Positions 38,107-47,660 of a stretch of 64,000 bases of DNA are shown here, piece by piece. The first letter of the stretch is position 1, and the number at the start of each line of letters is the position of its first letter. The stretch covers positions 248,001 to 312,000 of the forward strand of contig NZ_LMHW01000016.1 in assembly GCF_001428525.1 (NCBI RefSeq), given 5' to 3'. A program made the position numbers and the translations under genes. Below the pieces are notes generated by a model, which was not told where the DNA came from, did no database searches, and worked only from the letters and a program-made list of their open reading frames with translations. This DNA is from Flavobacterium sp. Root186 (lineage in GTDB: Bacteria > Bacteroidota > Bacteroidia > Flavobacteriales > Flavobacteriaceae).

Positions 38107-38286
38107 GCAAAGATACACAGTTCAAATTCATTGCACTCAAAAAAATTAAATACAACAGGAATATAGTTTTTTGTTGCTTCATAAAAGACAATCAAAAAAC
38201 ACATAAAAACCTCTGAACCTTTACAACTCTGAGCCTCTGAACCTTAAAAAAACATATATTTGCGCCTTTATTAAACATACGAAAAC

Positions 38287-38835
38287 ATGAGTTTTTTTGA
38301 TATTATCGTTGTCGCACTTTTAGTTTATAGTTTATACAAAGGCATTAAAAATGGTCTTTTTGTAGAAGTTGCTTCTTTTATTTCGCTGCTATTGGGAATT
38401 TATCTTGCGATTAAATTTTCTTCTTTAATGAGCAGCATGATTTCAAAACATGTTTCGTGGAATCCTACTAATATTCAAATTACGGCTTTTGTCCTAACTT
38501 TTATTGTGGTCGTAATTGGTGTTTATTTCCTTGCTAAAATATTAACCGGAATTGCTGATTTTGCAATGCTGGGCTGGATGAATAAGTTGGGTGGCGGCTT
38601 TTTCAGAATCTTAAAAACAATCCTGATCTTAAGTATTTTTATTGCTTTATTTGAAAAAATCAACTTCAATAATACCTTCGCTAAAAAGGAAACTTTAGAT
38701 AAATCTATTTTTTATAATCCGGTAAAAAAAGTCGCGGCTTTTGTTTATCCTTCTATTGAAAAATGGTACGAAACTTTTAAAGAAAAACAGGCTGAGAAAG
38801 CTGAAGAAGGAAAAGATACTTCTAAAAAAGAATAA
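38287..38835 (+). CDS. cvpA: CvpA family membrane protein
   Basis: A 182-residue inner-membrane protein with four hydrophobic helices (about 3-18, 27-45, 62-86 and 100-122) and a charged C-terminal tail. M-S-F-F-D-I-I-V-V-A-L-L-V-Y-S-L-Y-K-G-I-K-N-G at the N-terminus and G-G-G-F-F-R-I-L-K in the third loop are CvpA marks. The E. coli homologue is needed for colicin V production and bile resistance; its function here is unknown. It is a single gene next to gpsA/pheS. Confidence 0.88.
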   Translation: MSFFDIIVVALLVYSLYKGIKNGLFVEVASFISLLLGIYLAIKFSSLMSSMISKHVSWNPTNIQITAFVLTFIVVVIGVYFLAKILTGIADFAMLGWMNKLGGGFFRILKTILILSIFIALFEKINFNNTFAKKETLDKSIFYNPVKKVAAFVYPSIEKWYETFKEKQAEKAEEGKDTSKKE

Positions 38836-38843
38836 TATTATTT

Positions 38844-38890
38844 ACAAAGTAAACCCGACAGGTTTTAAAAACTTGTCGGGTTTACTTTGT
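38844..38890. terminator. Terminator of cvpA with REP-like stem
   Basis: ACAAAGTAAACCCGACAGGTTTT pairs with AACTTGTCGGGTTTACTTTGT with one mismatch and a few loop bases. The core AAACCCGACAGGTTTT resembles repeated stems in other Flavobacterium gaps, so it may be both terminator and repeat. Confidence 0.8.
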
Positions 38891-38897
38891 TAATTAT

Positions 38898-39052
38898 AAT
38901 AAAACCTTTTTCAAAATTTAACCTTTGACAAAGGTTTTTTCTTTTCAAGAGAAATCAATAGCCTCCAGTTTTAACTGGAGGTTGTAAAAAAGGTATGCTA
39001 AAGCCGTTGTTATTGAAACTAAAAACCCTCAAGTTAAAACTGGAGGTTATTC
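38898..39052. repeat. Composite REP-like element, copy B (inverted relative to copy A)
   Basis: The reverse complement reads like 22557-22744: AACCTCCAGTTAAAACTGG-AGGCTATTGAT is identical in both, followed by TTGAAAAGAAAAAACCTTTG and a CAAAGG hairpin. The GGCTTTAGC half-palindrome is present on one side only. It lies between the convergent cvpA and GH95 genes, as copy A lies between convergent nadD and Nampt. Confidence 0.85.
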
Positions 39053-39057
39053 ATCAG

Positions 39058-39125
39058 TTGTCAGACTGAGCCAAGTCGAAGCCCTTTTATGTAAACTAGC
39101 CTTTGACTTCGCTCAGGATAACAGT
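39058..39125. repeat. Inverted repeat with CTGAGCSAAGTC core
   Basis: GTCAGACTGAGCCAAGTCGAAGCC faces GCCTTTGACTTCGCTCAGGATAACAG. The arms pair over about 22 bases with several mismatches. It is the last element before the GH95 stop and may end the transcript of the polysaccharide locus. Confidence 0.75.
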
Positions 39126-39141
39126 AGTTTTCAAAATATAT

Positions 39142-41550
39142 TTAGAAATTTATTTCTATTTTTTCATCTTTCTTTAAAGTGATATCTTGTTTTTTATCTC
39201 CAAAAATTAAAGTTGTTTTTCCTCCTTTTTTTGAAGAAACAATTACTTTTTCGGGTTTCTTATTATTCCAGATTATTTCTAATTCAAATCCGCCCCTTGC
39301 GCATATTCCTTTTACAGAACCTTGTTCCCAAGCATCTGGCAAAGCAGGAAGTAATCTAATTTCGTTTTCGTCAGACTGAACTAACATTTCAGCAACGGCA
39401 GCGGCTCCACCAAAATTTCCATCGATTTGAAATGGCGGATGCGCATCAAATAAATTCGGATAAGTTCCTCCTCCTCTTCTTGGTTTTTCTGTTTTCTTTC
39501 CGTCTGGATCAACGTAACGCAGTAATTCACGAAACATTTTATAAGCTCGGTTTCCGTCCCAAAGTCTTGCCCAAAGATTTATTCTCCATCCTTTTGACCA
39601 GCCCGTTGTTTCATCACCTTTTATTTCGAGTGTTTTTCTGGAAGCTTCAGCTAAATCAGGTGTTTTTAAAGGCGTAATATGATCTCCGGGAAAAAGTCCG
39701 AATAACTGTGATTGGTGACGGTGTTTCGGATCATTATCTTCCCAGTCAAAATACCATTCCTGCAGATTTCCTTTTTTACCAATTTGATACGGATGCATTT
39801 TTGAAAGGGCTGTTTCTAATTTTTTTCTGAATTCAGCATCGCTATTTAAAACTTTTGAAGCTTTAATGGTTTTATCAAAACATTCGCGAATCATGGCTAA
39901 ATCGGCAGTTCCTCCATATAATGTGGCTCCAACAAACCCATCTGTTAGTTTATATTGGTTTTCCGGTGAAGTTGATGGCGATGTAATTAAATTTCCATTT
40001 TTATCTAATACCATCCAGCCAAGGCAAAATTCAGCCGCACCTTTCATCAAAGGATAACCTTCTTTTTTTAAATAAGCTTCATCCTGAGTAAAAATATAAT
40101 GTTCCCAAATATGTGTACTCAGCCAAGCGCCTGCTATTGGCCAGCATGCCCACATTGGTTCTTCTTTTCCAAATTGTCCAACAGGATTGGTCATTGCCCA
40201 AATATCAGAATTGTGTGCTGCTGCCCAGCCTTCATTAACTCCATAAAAAGTCTTCGCTGTCACTTTTCCGGTTACCGAAAGGTTTTTTATAAAACTCAAA
40301 AGCGGCAAATGCATTTCAGAGAGATTGGTGTTTTCTGCCAGCCAGTAATTTTCTTCGAGATTAATATTCATCGTATAATTACTGCTCCAGGGCGGATTCA
40401 GATACGAATTCCAAATTCCTTGTAAATTAGCCGGAACGCCCAATGTTCTTGAAGAACTAATTAATAAATAGCGTCCGTAATTAAAATAGAGAATTTCCAG
40501 GTTTTTATCTTCTTTTCCGTCAGCATAGCGTAATAAACGTTCATCTGTTGGTAAATCCGGTGCAGTAGTTTTGCCTAAATCTAAAGTTACCCGATTATAG
40601 AATTTTTGATAATCGGCAATATGATTTTCTTTTAATTTATCGAATGGTTTTGCAAATGCCTTGTTCATGTTTTGCAAGGCAATTGTGATATCGTCTAAAC
40701 CTTCTGTTACAGGATTTTTATCAAAACCATTAAAGCTTGTTGCAACAGAAACATAAATAACGGCTTCCGTCGCATCTTTTAGAGCTATTGACTCTCTGGA
40801 ACTTGTAATTTTTCCATCCGTTTTTTTGATTTGGACTAAAGTGGTAAATTTTGTTCCTCTTTCTTTTACTTCAAGATATTTTGGTGAAACAGCATATCCT
40901 GCATTTTCATGAATGGGTGCCGAACCGGTCATTACCAAAATATTATTTCTTACTTCGACATTTGAGTTTAAAAGACTTTTTAAATTAATATCAAAGTTTA
41001 AAGCTCCTTTTTGATCGCTTGTCAATTTGATTACCATAATTTGATCCGGAGCTGAAACAAAATATTCACGCGTATATTTTATGCCGGCCATTTCGTAACT
41101 TACTTTTGATACTGCGTTCGAAATATCCAGTTCTCTATGATAATTTACCGCTTTTCCTTTTTCGGAATTATTGATTTCTAATGTTCCTAAAGGCGCATAG
41201 GATTCAGAGTTTTTACCCTGAACTTTCTTGTTTAATTCTTCGGCCAGTTTGTAGTTCTCGTTTTTTAATGCTTCTCGAATTGCGGGAATGTTTTTATAAG
41301 CTTCCGGATTCATTTTGGCATTTACGGGTTCTCCTGACCAAAGTGTTGCATCATTCAAATAAATTTTATCTGAATTTGCGCCTCCAAAAACCGTTGCGCC
41401 CATTTTTCCGTTTCCTAAAACTAAACTTTCTTCAAAAAAATCTGCTGGTTTGTCGTACCATAAAATATGTTTCGATTGTGCCGAAATGTTTGTGTAGTAA
41501 GATGTGAAAAGTAAAATGAGAAATGTTTTTTTTATAAGGCGTAAATTCAT
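39142..41550 (-). CDS. GH95 family glycoside hydrolase (alpha-L-fucosidase type)
   Basis: An 802-residue exported enzyme (signal peptide to about residue 24, I-S-A-Q). GH95 marks are W-Y-D-K-P-A-D-F-F-E-E-S-L-V-L-G-N-G at the mature start, L-Q-G-I-W-N followed by S-S-N-Y-T-M-N-I-N-L-E-E-N-Y-W, the likely acid residue Glu530 in S-P-E-N-Q-Y, and I-D-G-N-F-G-G near the end. GH95 enzymes are inverting 1,2-alpha-L-fucosidases or, in some cases, alpha-L-galactosidases. In this locus, removal of the terminal fucose of xyloglucan side chains is the most likely role. It is the last gene of the locus. Confidence 0.92.
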   Translation of the reverse strand: MNLRLIKKTFLILLFTSYYTNISAQSKHILWYDKPADFFEESLVLGNGKMGATVFGGANSDKIYLNDATLWSGEPVNAKMNPEAYKNIPAIREALKNENYKLAEELNKKVQGKNSESYAPLGTLEINNSEKGKAVNYHRELDISNAVSKVSYEMAGIKYTREYFVSAPDQIMVIKLTSDQKGALNFDINLKSLLNSNVEVRNNILVMTGSAPIHENAGYAVSPKYLEVKERGTKFTTLVQIKKTDGKITSSRESIALKDATEAVIYVSVATSFNGFDKNPVTEGLDDITIALQNMNKAFAKPFDKLKENHIADYQKFYNRVTLDLGKTTAPDLPTDERLLRYADGKEDKNLEILYFNYGRYLLISSSRTLGVPANLQGIWNSYLNPPWSSNYTMNINLEENYWLAENTNLSEMHLPLLSFIKNLSVTGKVTAKTFYGVNEGWAAAHNSDIWAMTNPVGQFGKEEPMWACWPIAGAWLSTHIWEHYIFTQDEAYLKKEGYPLMKGAAEFCLGWMVLDKNGNLITSPSTSPENQYKLTDGFVGATLYGGTADLAMIRECFDKTIKASKVLNSDAEFRKKLETALSKMHPYQIGKKGNLQEWYFDWEDNDPKHRHQSQLFGLFPGDHITPLKTPDLAEASRKTLEIKGDETTGWSKGWRINLWARLWDGNRAYKMFRELLRYVDPDGKKTEKPRRGGGTYPNLFDAHPPFQIDGNFGGAAAVAEMLVQSDENEIRLLPALPDAWEQGSVKGICARGGFELEIIWNNKKPEKVIVSSKKGGKTTLIFGDKKQDITLKKDEKIEINF

Positions 41551-41580
41551 TTTGCTGCGTTTTAAATGTTACCTATCAGA

Positions 41581-41744
41581 TGTTCCTACGGAACATTATT
41601 GCAATGTTGATTTTTTTGGTCAACGGATTTCATCCGTTGCTGCCAATGAATTGTTCCTAACGGAACATTGTTTCTTGTATTTGTTTTTTTTGCTAACCAA
41701 TTTCAATTCGTTTTGCTGCCGATGAGTTGTTCCTAACGGAATAT
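41581..41744. repeat. Three REP palindromes (TGTTCCTACGGAACA and relatives)
   Basis: Palindromes at 41581-41595 (TGTTCCTACGGAACA), 41651-41669 (TTGTTCCTAACGGAACA plus TT) and 41727-41744 (same core, one arm changed), spaced about 70 bases apart, fill the 269-base gap before the esterase gene. They share the GTTCC..GGAAC core with 27202-27271. Confidence 0.88.
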
Positions 41745-41819
41745 TTTCGTTATGTTTTATAAGAGATTTAATGGTAACATCTTGTCTCTTGTTTCTAACT
41801 TCTTACTATTCACTAATAA

Positions 41820-43769
41820 CTATTTACTCACTTTGTAAACTTCATTCGCCGTTATCATTTCCCAATTATCAGTTCTAAATGGAGATGCGGGAAATTTTTC
41901 TTTATTAAAAAGATTGATTTCGGTATCGTCATCTGCCCAGCCGTAATGAACTGCTGCTGGATTTTGAACCTGATCGCTGGAAACAATTATTTTATTATCT
42001 TTAATTATCGCTTTCGCGGAATGAAAAACTTTGTCTGCACCTGCGATTTCAAATCCTTTTAGATTTTCTGAATTATCTGAAGTCGTTAATCCCGAACCAA
42101 TATTATCGAAAGTCAAAATGATTTGATTTCCTTTTATTTCCTGAGATTTATAAGTTGGCCCGCTGTGAACTTGTTTTTTTCCATAAACATTATTTAAGGC
42201 AACTGCTGCCAAACGCAAACCAACATCTTGTTTGTTGGTTGGATGAATGTCTTTTGCGTTTCCGATATCGGTCGTAACGGCCATTCCTGTATTTGGTAAT
42301 TTTAAAGTTTCGGATTGTGCTTCACGAAGTTCTGCCCAGCGGCTGCCCACTTTACTATTTCCGTTGAATTCGTTGAAGGTTGACAATTGAACGAAATAAA
42401 AAGGAAAATCACCTTGTTTAAACTTTGTTCTCCAGTCTGTAATCATTAACGGAAATGCTTTTTTATATTGATTCGCTCTCCAAACATTGGCTTCGCCCTG
42501 ATACCATAAAACACCCTCAATAGCATACGGAACCAGCGGATTTACCATGGCATTGTACAATAATGACGGATAACTATTTGGTGACAAGGAAGTCTTTACA
42601 ACAATAACTTTGAATTTCCATTTTCCGTCAAGCGGAATATTTTTACTTCCGAGAGTTAGTTTTAAGTCGGCTGCATCGCCGTAGATTCCACCTCCGCCGC
42701 TGTTGTCGACAATCCTAACTGTGATTACATTTTTTCCTTCTTTTAAAATATTTGATGGTATTTCATAAACACGTTTTAAATCGTATTGTGTGTTTTTCCC
42801 CACTTCAATTCCGTTTACATAAGTAATATCTTCGTCATCGATTTTTGAAAGACTTAATGTCGCTTTATTTTGAATATCTTCTGCAGAAAGTATAATGGTT
42901 TTTCGCATCCAAACCACGCCGTCTAAATCACCTAATGGCTGGTTTTCCCATAAACTCGGCGTATTTAATTCTCCCCAAACAGAATCATCAAAAGATAAAT
43001 CTTTAAAAGTATTTTCATTATCTGTAATTACCGGAGTTCCCTGAATTTTCTCGACTCTTTCTTTCATTTGCTTGGCATACAATTTTGAGATAGAATCTAT
43101 ATTAAGCGTTGGAACATCGGCAATCATGGTTTTGAAATCATCGCTTTTTTGAAATGCTTCCCGGCTTGTCCAGGTTTCTACATTGGTTCCTCCCCAAGAA
43201 GTATTGATAATCCCGATTGGGATTTTTAATTCGGCATATAATTTTCTGGCGAAATAATATCCAACTGCTGTAAAATTACCAACCGTTTCTTTATTTGCTG
43301 TTTCCCATTTTCCGGCTTTTAAATCATCTTTTGGTTTTCCGCTTAAATCTTGCGCAACTCCAAAATGGCGAATCATTGGATAATTTGAATCAGCAATTTC
43401 TTTTTCGGCATTTATGGTTTTTGAAACCTGAAATTCCATATTCGATTGTCCGCTGCAAATCCAAACTTCGCCAACTAAAACATTTTTTATGGTGATTTTA
43501 TTTTTCCCGATAATTATTAATTCGAAAGGTCCGCCGGCTTTTTCAGAATTTAGATTTAAAGTCCATTTTCCGTTTTTATCGGCAATTGTTTTTTGTATTT
43601 GTTTGTTAAAATGAACCTCTATTTTTTCATCTGCATCGGCAAAACCCCAAATTGGGATTGCTTTGTTACGCTGTAACACCATTCCGTCAGAAAACAGCAA
43701 AGGCATTTTTACATTTGCATTAGCTAAAACATTTATTATCAGAAAAATAAACACAATACATTTTTTCAT
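41820..43769 (-). CDS. Sialate O-acetylesterase-type SGNH esterase
   Basis: A 649-residue exported esterase with a split SGNH domain and an inserted beta-sandwich like that of GH2 enzymes. The nucleophile is Ser109 in I-C-S-G-Q-S-N-M-E, and the catalytic Asp/His pair is in T-D-I-G-N-A-K-D-I-H-P. Members remove acetyl groups from sialic acids, but those in plant-polysaccharide loci act as acetyl-xylan or acetyl-xyloglucan esterases. Plant xyloglucan carries acetyl groups on galactose, so this enzyme would clear the way for the GH2 galactosidase. The signal peptide ends near A-N-A (residue 19). Confidence 0.9.
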   Translation of the reverse strand: MKKCIVFIFLIINVLANANVKMPLLFSDGMVLQRNKAIPIWGFADADEKIEVHFNKQIQKTIADKNGKWTLNLNSEKAGGPFELIIIGKNKITIKNVLVGEVWICSGQSNMEFQVSKTINAEKEIADSNYPMIRHFGVAQDLSGKPKDDLKAGKWETANKETVGNFTAVGYYFARKLYAELKIPIGIINTSWGGTNVETWTSREAFQKSDDFKTMIADVPTLNIDSISKLYAKQMKERVEKIQGTPVITDNENTFKDLSFDDSVWGELNTPSLWENQPLGDLDGVVWMRKTIILSAEDIQNKATLSLSKIDDEDITYVNGIEVGKNTQYDLKRVYEIPSNILKEGKNVITVRIVDNSGGGGIYGDAADLKLTLGSKNIPLDGKWKFKVIVVKTSLSPNSYPSLLYNAMVNPLVPYAIEGVLWYQGEANVWRANQYKKAFPLMITDWRTKFKQGDFPFYFVQLSTFNEFNGNSKVGSRWAELREAQSETLKLPNTGMAVTTDIGNAKDIHPTNKQDVGLRLAAVALNNVYGKKQVHSGPTYKSQEIKGNQIILTFDNIGSGLTTSDNSENLKGFEIAGADKVFHSAKAIIKDNKIIVSSDQVQNPAAVHYGWADDDTEINLFNKEKFPASPFRTDNWEMITANEVYKVSK

Positions 43770-43794
43770 TTCTTCTAAATTTAAATTGTTTAAA

Positions 43795-43872
43795 CCACAT
43801 AAGTGATATAAGTAAAGTTAAGCCTTAAATTAATCTAAAACTCAAATTATCTTATATCACTTATATAATTTA
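43795..43872. repeat. Inverted repeat (ATAAGTGATATAAG)
   Basis: CATAAGTGATATAAGTAA faces TTATCTTATATCACTTATATAATTT with a loop of about 30 bases; the pairing is over 18 bases with few mismatches. It lies between the GH5 and esterase genes. Confidence 0.75.
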
Positions 43873-43882
43873 GATATTTTTT

Positions 43883-45388
43883 TTACTGTAATCCTTCCTT
43901 CAAAGCTGTTAAAGCCTGAGTATCAAAAACGGTATTATTAGTTCTATTAAAAATCCCGAAACCGTTGTTTCCGATGCTTCCTTCGTCCCAATAAAACGGT
44001 AATAATCCATTTGCTTTTGCTGTTTTTACAACTGTTTTCAAATAATAGGCTCTCGAAGCTAAATGTAAAGTTAAGGCATCTCCCGTTAAAGTTGTTCTGC
44101 GGATCGCTCCAAATTCTCCTAACAAAACCGGGATCCCTTTATCGACAAACTGCGTTTTCATTAATTTAAAGGTTTTCTCTAAATCTGCTTCTTCTCCATA
44201 TGTTGCATTTCGTTCAATATCTGTTGTGGAGTGATAATTTGCTCCCCAATAATAGAACATTTTCCCCCAGGTTTCATCTTTGGTTAAACCTCCAAAATTC
44301 CACGGGCCATAATAATGAACTTCTACCATCATACGGCTTGCTGCTGTATCAGTAGGCAATGTAGTCATTAATTTGTTTGTTTTTTCAATATCAGTTGTTG
44401 GTCCCTGAACGACTAAAGTACGATAGGCATTTTTTCCTCCTGTAGAACGAACTGCATTAATAAACGTTTGATGATACGATGTTAAAATGGCCATTTGTGC
44501 CGCATCTTCTACCGCTGGTTCATTGGCGCTTGCAAAAAGCAAATGTTCATCAAATCCGCGTAAATGTGTTGCTATTTGTTCCCAAAAAGCTTTTTGTTTG
44601 GCATTATTTTCTACTTTTTTAGCTTCTGTAATATTATTTTCCAGCCAGCCGCCGTCCCAGTGAATATTCACGAGAACATACATATCATTGTCAACACAAT
44701 ATTGAATAACTTCTTTTACTCTGTCAAGCCATTCGGTTTTAATTTGCGCTGTTGAAGCATTTGCTAAATTCTGATTCCATGAACACGGAATTCTTATTGC
44801 ATTAAATCCGTTTGCTTTTACAGCATCGATTAGTGCTTTTGTAACTTTTGGATTTCCCCAGGCGGTTTCACCTCCGGTTGCTTCTAAAGTATTCCCAATA
44901 TTCCAGCCTAATTTTATTTTTGCGGCTAATTGTACAGCTGTACTTGACATTCCGGATTGATCTGCTGCAATTGGATTTGTATTGTAACTCGGATATAAAT
45001 TGGTAACAACCGCTGCGCCTGCCTGAGTAACCGAAATTTGAACAGATGAAGTTTCTCCTGAACTAATTGTAATAGTTCCAGTTCTTGTTTCTGTACTTGT
45101 ATTTTCTGAAGCTGTTATTTTAACGGTAATGGTTCCAGAACTTCCTCCAGCCTGACTTAATTGAATCCAGCTTGAATTTGGATTATTAATTGTCCATGCC
45201 GTAACATTTGTATTGATCTTTACATTTGCTTCGCTGCCTTTGCTTACAAAATCAATTTTATTAGAATCAACAGTAAGCGTTTTTACCACTGCTTTTTCTT
45301 CTTCTTTATCTGAACTGCAAGCCCAAAGACTTAAAAAAGAGAAGCATAAAATGGTGCTTAAGAAATAAATTTTAATTGTATTTTTCAT
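43883..45388 (-). CDS. GH5 endo-glucanase/xyloglucanase lipoprotein with BACON domain
   Basis: A 501-residue lipoprotein (lipobox L-W-A-C near residue 24) with S-S-D-K-E-E-E after the Cys, which fits export to the cell surface. An N-terminal BACON domain (about 35-125) includes W-I-Q-L-S-Q-A-G-G and G-T-I-T-I-S-S-G. The GH5 domain has W-N-I-G-N-T-L-E, acid/base Glu290 in A-N-E-P and nucleophile Glu425 in L-L-G-E-F-G-A. W-N-I-G-N-T-L...W-G-N-P is typical of subfamily 4, which includes endo-xyloglucanases. It would make the first cut of the polymer outside the cell. Its start is one base from the stop of the GH3 gene. Confidence 0.93.
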   Translation of the reverse strand: MKNTIKIYFLSTILCFSFLSLWACSSDKEEEKAVVKTLTVDSNKIDFVSKGSEANVKINTNVTAWTINNPNSSWIQLSQAGGSSGTITVKITASENTSTETRTGTITISSGETSSVQISVTQAGAAVVTNLYPSYNTNPIAADQSGMSSTAVQLAAKIKLGWNIGNTLEATGGETAWGNPKVTKALIDAVKANGFNAIRIPCSWNQNLANASTAQIKTEWLDRVKEVIQYCVDNDMYVLVNIHWDGGWLENNITEAKKVENNAKQKAFWEQIATHLRGFDEHLLFASANEPAVEDAAQMAILTSYHQTFINAVRSTGGKNAYRTLVVQGPTTDIEKTNKLMTTLPTDTAASRMMVEVHYYGPWNFGGLTKDETWGKMFYYWGANYHSTTDIERNATYGEEADLEKTFKLMKTQFVDKGIPVLLGEFGAIRRTTLTGDALTLHLASRAYYLKTVVKTAKANGLLPFYWDEGSIGNNGFGIFNRTNNTVFDTQALTALKEGLQ

Positions 45389-45389
45389 C

Positions 45390-47624
45390 TTACTTAATTG
45401 TTACAGCGATTTCTTTTTTAATATCCCTTGAAGAATTCCCCACTTTTAAAGTGTATTGTCCTGGCTCAACCGTCCACTTTTTAGCGGCAACATCATAATA
45501 CGCCAGTTCTTTTACCGGAACTTTAATGGTAACGGTTTCTAATCCTCCTGCTTTAACCAATACTTTTGCAAATCCTTTTAATTCTTGAGCTGCACGAGTA
45601 ATTTTAGAATCTGATTTGGAAGCATATAACTGAACAACTTCTTTTCCATCAACTTTTCCTGTGTTTTTTACTTCAACAGAAACTGAGATTGTTTCATTTT
45701 GAGCATAATCAGTTTTATCTGCTTTAGCATTTTCAAAAGCAAAAGTGGTGTAAGATAATCCATAACCAAAAGGATATAAAGGCGCAATATTTTTAGTATC
45801 AAACCAACGGTACCCTATTAAAATTCCTTCAGCATAATTTACTGTTTTTCCTCCGGGGAAACTGTTTGTGGCGTGTGCCGGAGAATCCATAATTGCTTTA
45901 GGCATTGTCCAAGGCAATTTTCCAGACGGATTTACTTTTCCTAATAATACATCGGCCAAAGCATTTCCTCCTTCAGAACCGTTAAACCAAGACCAAACTA
46001 CGGCTGGAGTTTTTTTGCTTATATTTTCAATTTCAAAAGGTGCTCCGGCAACAAAAACAACAATCGTTTTTGGATTAACGGCCAATACTTTTTGAATTAA
46101 TTCTTCTTGTCCAAAAGGCAAATGTAAATCTCTACGATCAGATGCTTCTGTCTCATAATCACGGTTTGAACCTGCAAAAATAATCGCAACATCAGATTTT
46201 TTAGCCGCTTCAACTGCTTCCTGAACTTTTGCCGGATCTAACTGATCAATAGTTACCGGACCATTTGAAGTAATATTTCCTAGATTTCCTTTATTTTTTT
46301 CATCGTAACGCTCTAAATATCCTTCGGCATAATTGATTTTTATTGATGAAGGAAGTCTGTTTTTTAAACCCTCAAGCGGTGTAATTTCTCTTTTGGTTTT
46401 TACTCCGGCACCAAATCCGCCAAGTGCATTTTTCTTTGTTGCATTATTCCCAATTACGGCAATAGATTTAACTCCGTCTAATTTTAAAGGTAATGCGTTG
46501 TTTTCATTTTTCAATAACACAACCGCTTCTGCAGCGATTTTATAAGCATCCTGATAATGTGCTTCGGTTGCGATGCTTCCTTTCGTGCGTTCGCCGCCGC
46601 CCATTGCTTTTACCTGAAATAAAACTCGCAAAATACGTTTTACATGAAGATCGATTTCTTTTTCTGAAACTTCACCGGATTTAACTGCAGCAATTAATTT
46701 ATCGGCCAGGAAAAATTCGTTGAATGGTTTTGGTGTTCCCATTTCAATATCTAAACCATTTTTTAATGCTTTTGCTGTAGAATGCACCGCAGCCCAGTCT
46801 GAAACCACAACGCCTTTAAATCCCCATTCATCACGAAGGATTTTATTCAGCATATAATCGTTCTCACATAAATATTCTCCTCTAAATTTATTGTAAGCTC
46901 CCATTATGCTGTATGCTTTAGCTTCTTTTACCGAAGCTTCAAACGCCGGAAGATAAATTTCACGAAGTGTACGTTCGTCAATTTGTACATCAACATAATC
47001 ACGATTGGTTTCCTGATTGTTTGCTGCAAAATGTTTTACGCACGCCATTACATCTTTTTCCTGTAAACCAACGATTAAAGGCACTGCAATTTTTTTATTC
47101 AGGAACGGATCTTCCGACATGTATTCGTAAGTTCTTCCTCCAAGCGGCGTTCTCACCATATTGATTGCCGGAGAAAGCAGCATATCTTTATCCCTAGCAC
47201 GTAATTCTTCTCCTAAACTGGTTCCAAAAGTATGCGCCATTTCTGCATTCCAGGTTGCTGCCAGAGCACCTCCCGCAGGATAATAGGTCGCAAAATCGTT
47301 TGTCCAGCCTGCCGGAGCCCAATTGTCTCGTGAAATTTCTTCACGAACCCCAAGCGGTCCGTCGGCCATTTTTAATTCCGGAATTCCTAAACGTTTTACG
47401 CCTGCATTGGCAAACATACTGTTTCCGTGCAGCATTCCGATTTTTTCCTCAAGTGTCATTTGAGAAATTAATTTATCTATTTCGGCATCATGTTCTGTAC
47501 CGATTTCTTTTCCCTTATATTCTTTCTGAGCTGATGCAGCATCTGAATTTTGTACTTCATTTTTGCACGAAACAAACAGCATAACTGCCAATGCCGCTGA
47601 GAAGTATATAAATTTGTTTTTCAT
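45390..47624 (-). CDS. GH3 beta-glycosidase lipoprotein (beta-glucosidase type)
   Basis: A 744-residue GH3 enzyme. The lipobox is M-L-F-V-S-C (Cys20). The nucleophile Asp276 lies in V-V-V-S-D-W-A-A, and the A-A-N-N-Q-E-T and M-G-A-Y-N-K motifs are present. The second alpha/beta domain and a C-terminal fibronectin III-like domain (about 650-744) follow. This set and the sequence A-F-G-Y-G-L-S-Y-T-T-F fit beta-glucosidases that degrade oligosaccharide backbones in the periplasm. It is tightly coupled to the GH5 gene (gap of one base), which supports a shared substrate. Confidence 0.93.
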   Translation of the reverse strand: MKNKFIYFSAALAVMLFVSCKNEVQNSDAASAQKEYKGKEIGTEHDAEIDKLISQMTLEEKIGMLHGNSMFANAGVKRLGIPELKMADGPLGVREEISRDNWAPAGWTNDFATYYPAGGALAATWNAEMAHTFGTSLGEELRARDKDMLLSPAINMVRTPLGGRTYEYMSEDPFLNKKIAVPLIVGLQEKDVMACVKHFAANNQETNRDYVDVQIDERTLREIYLPAFEASVKEAKAYSIMGAYNKFRGEYLCENDYMLNKILRDEWGFKGVVVSDWAAVHSTAKALKNGLDIEMGTPKPFNEFFLADKLIAAVKSGEVSEKEIDLHVKRILRVLFQVKAMGGGERTKGSIATEAHYQDAYKIAAEAVVLLKNENNALPLKLDGVKSIAVIGNNATKKNALGGFGAGVKTKREITPLEGLKNRLPSSIKINYAEGYLERYDEKNKGNLGNITSNGPVTIDQLDPAKVQEAVEAAKKSDVAIIFAGSNRDYETEASDRRDLHLPFGQEELIQKVLAVNPKTIVVFVAGAPFEIENISKKTPAVVWSWFNGSEGGNALADVLLGKVNPSGKLPWTMPKAIMDSPAHATNSFPGGKTVNYAEGILIGYRWFDTKNIAPLYPFGYGLSYTTFAFENAKADKTDYAQNETISVSVEVKNTGKVDGKEVVQLYASKSDSKITRAAQELKGFAKVLVKAGGLETVTIKVPVKELAYYDVAAKKWTVEPGQYTLKVGNSSRDIKKEIAVTIK

Positions 47625-47660
47625 TGATTGTGGTTTTAGTTTTTAGATTTTATAGTTAGT

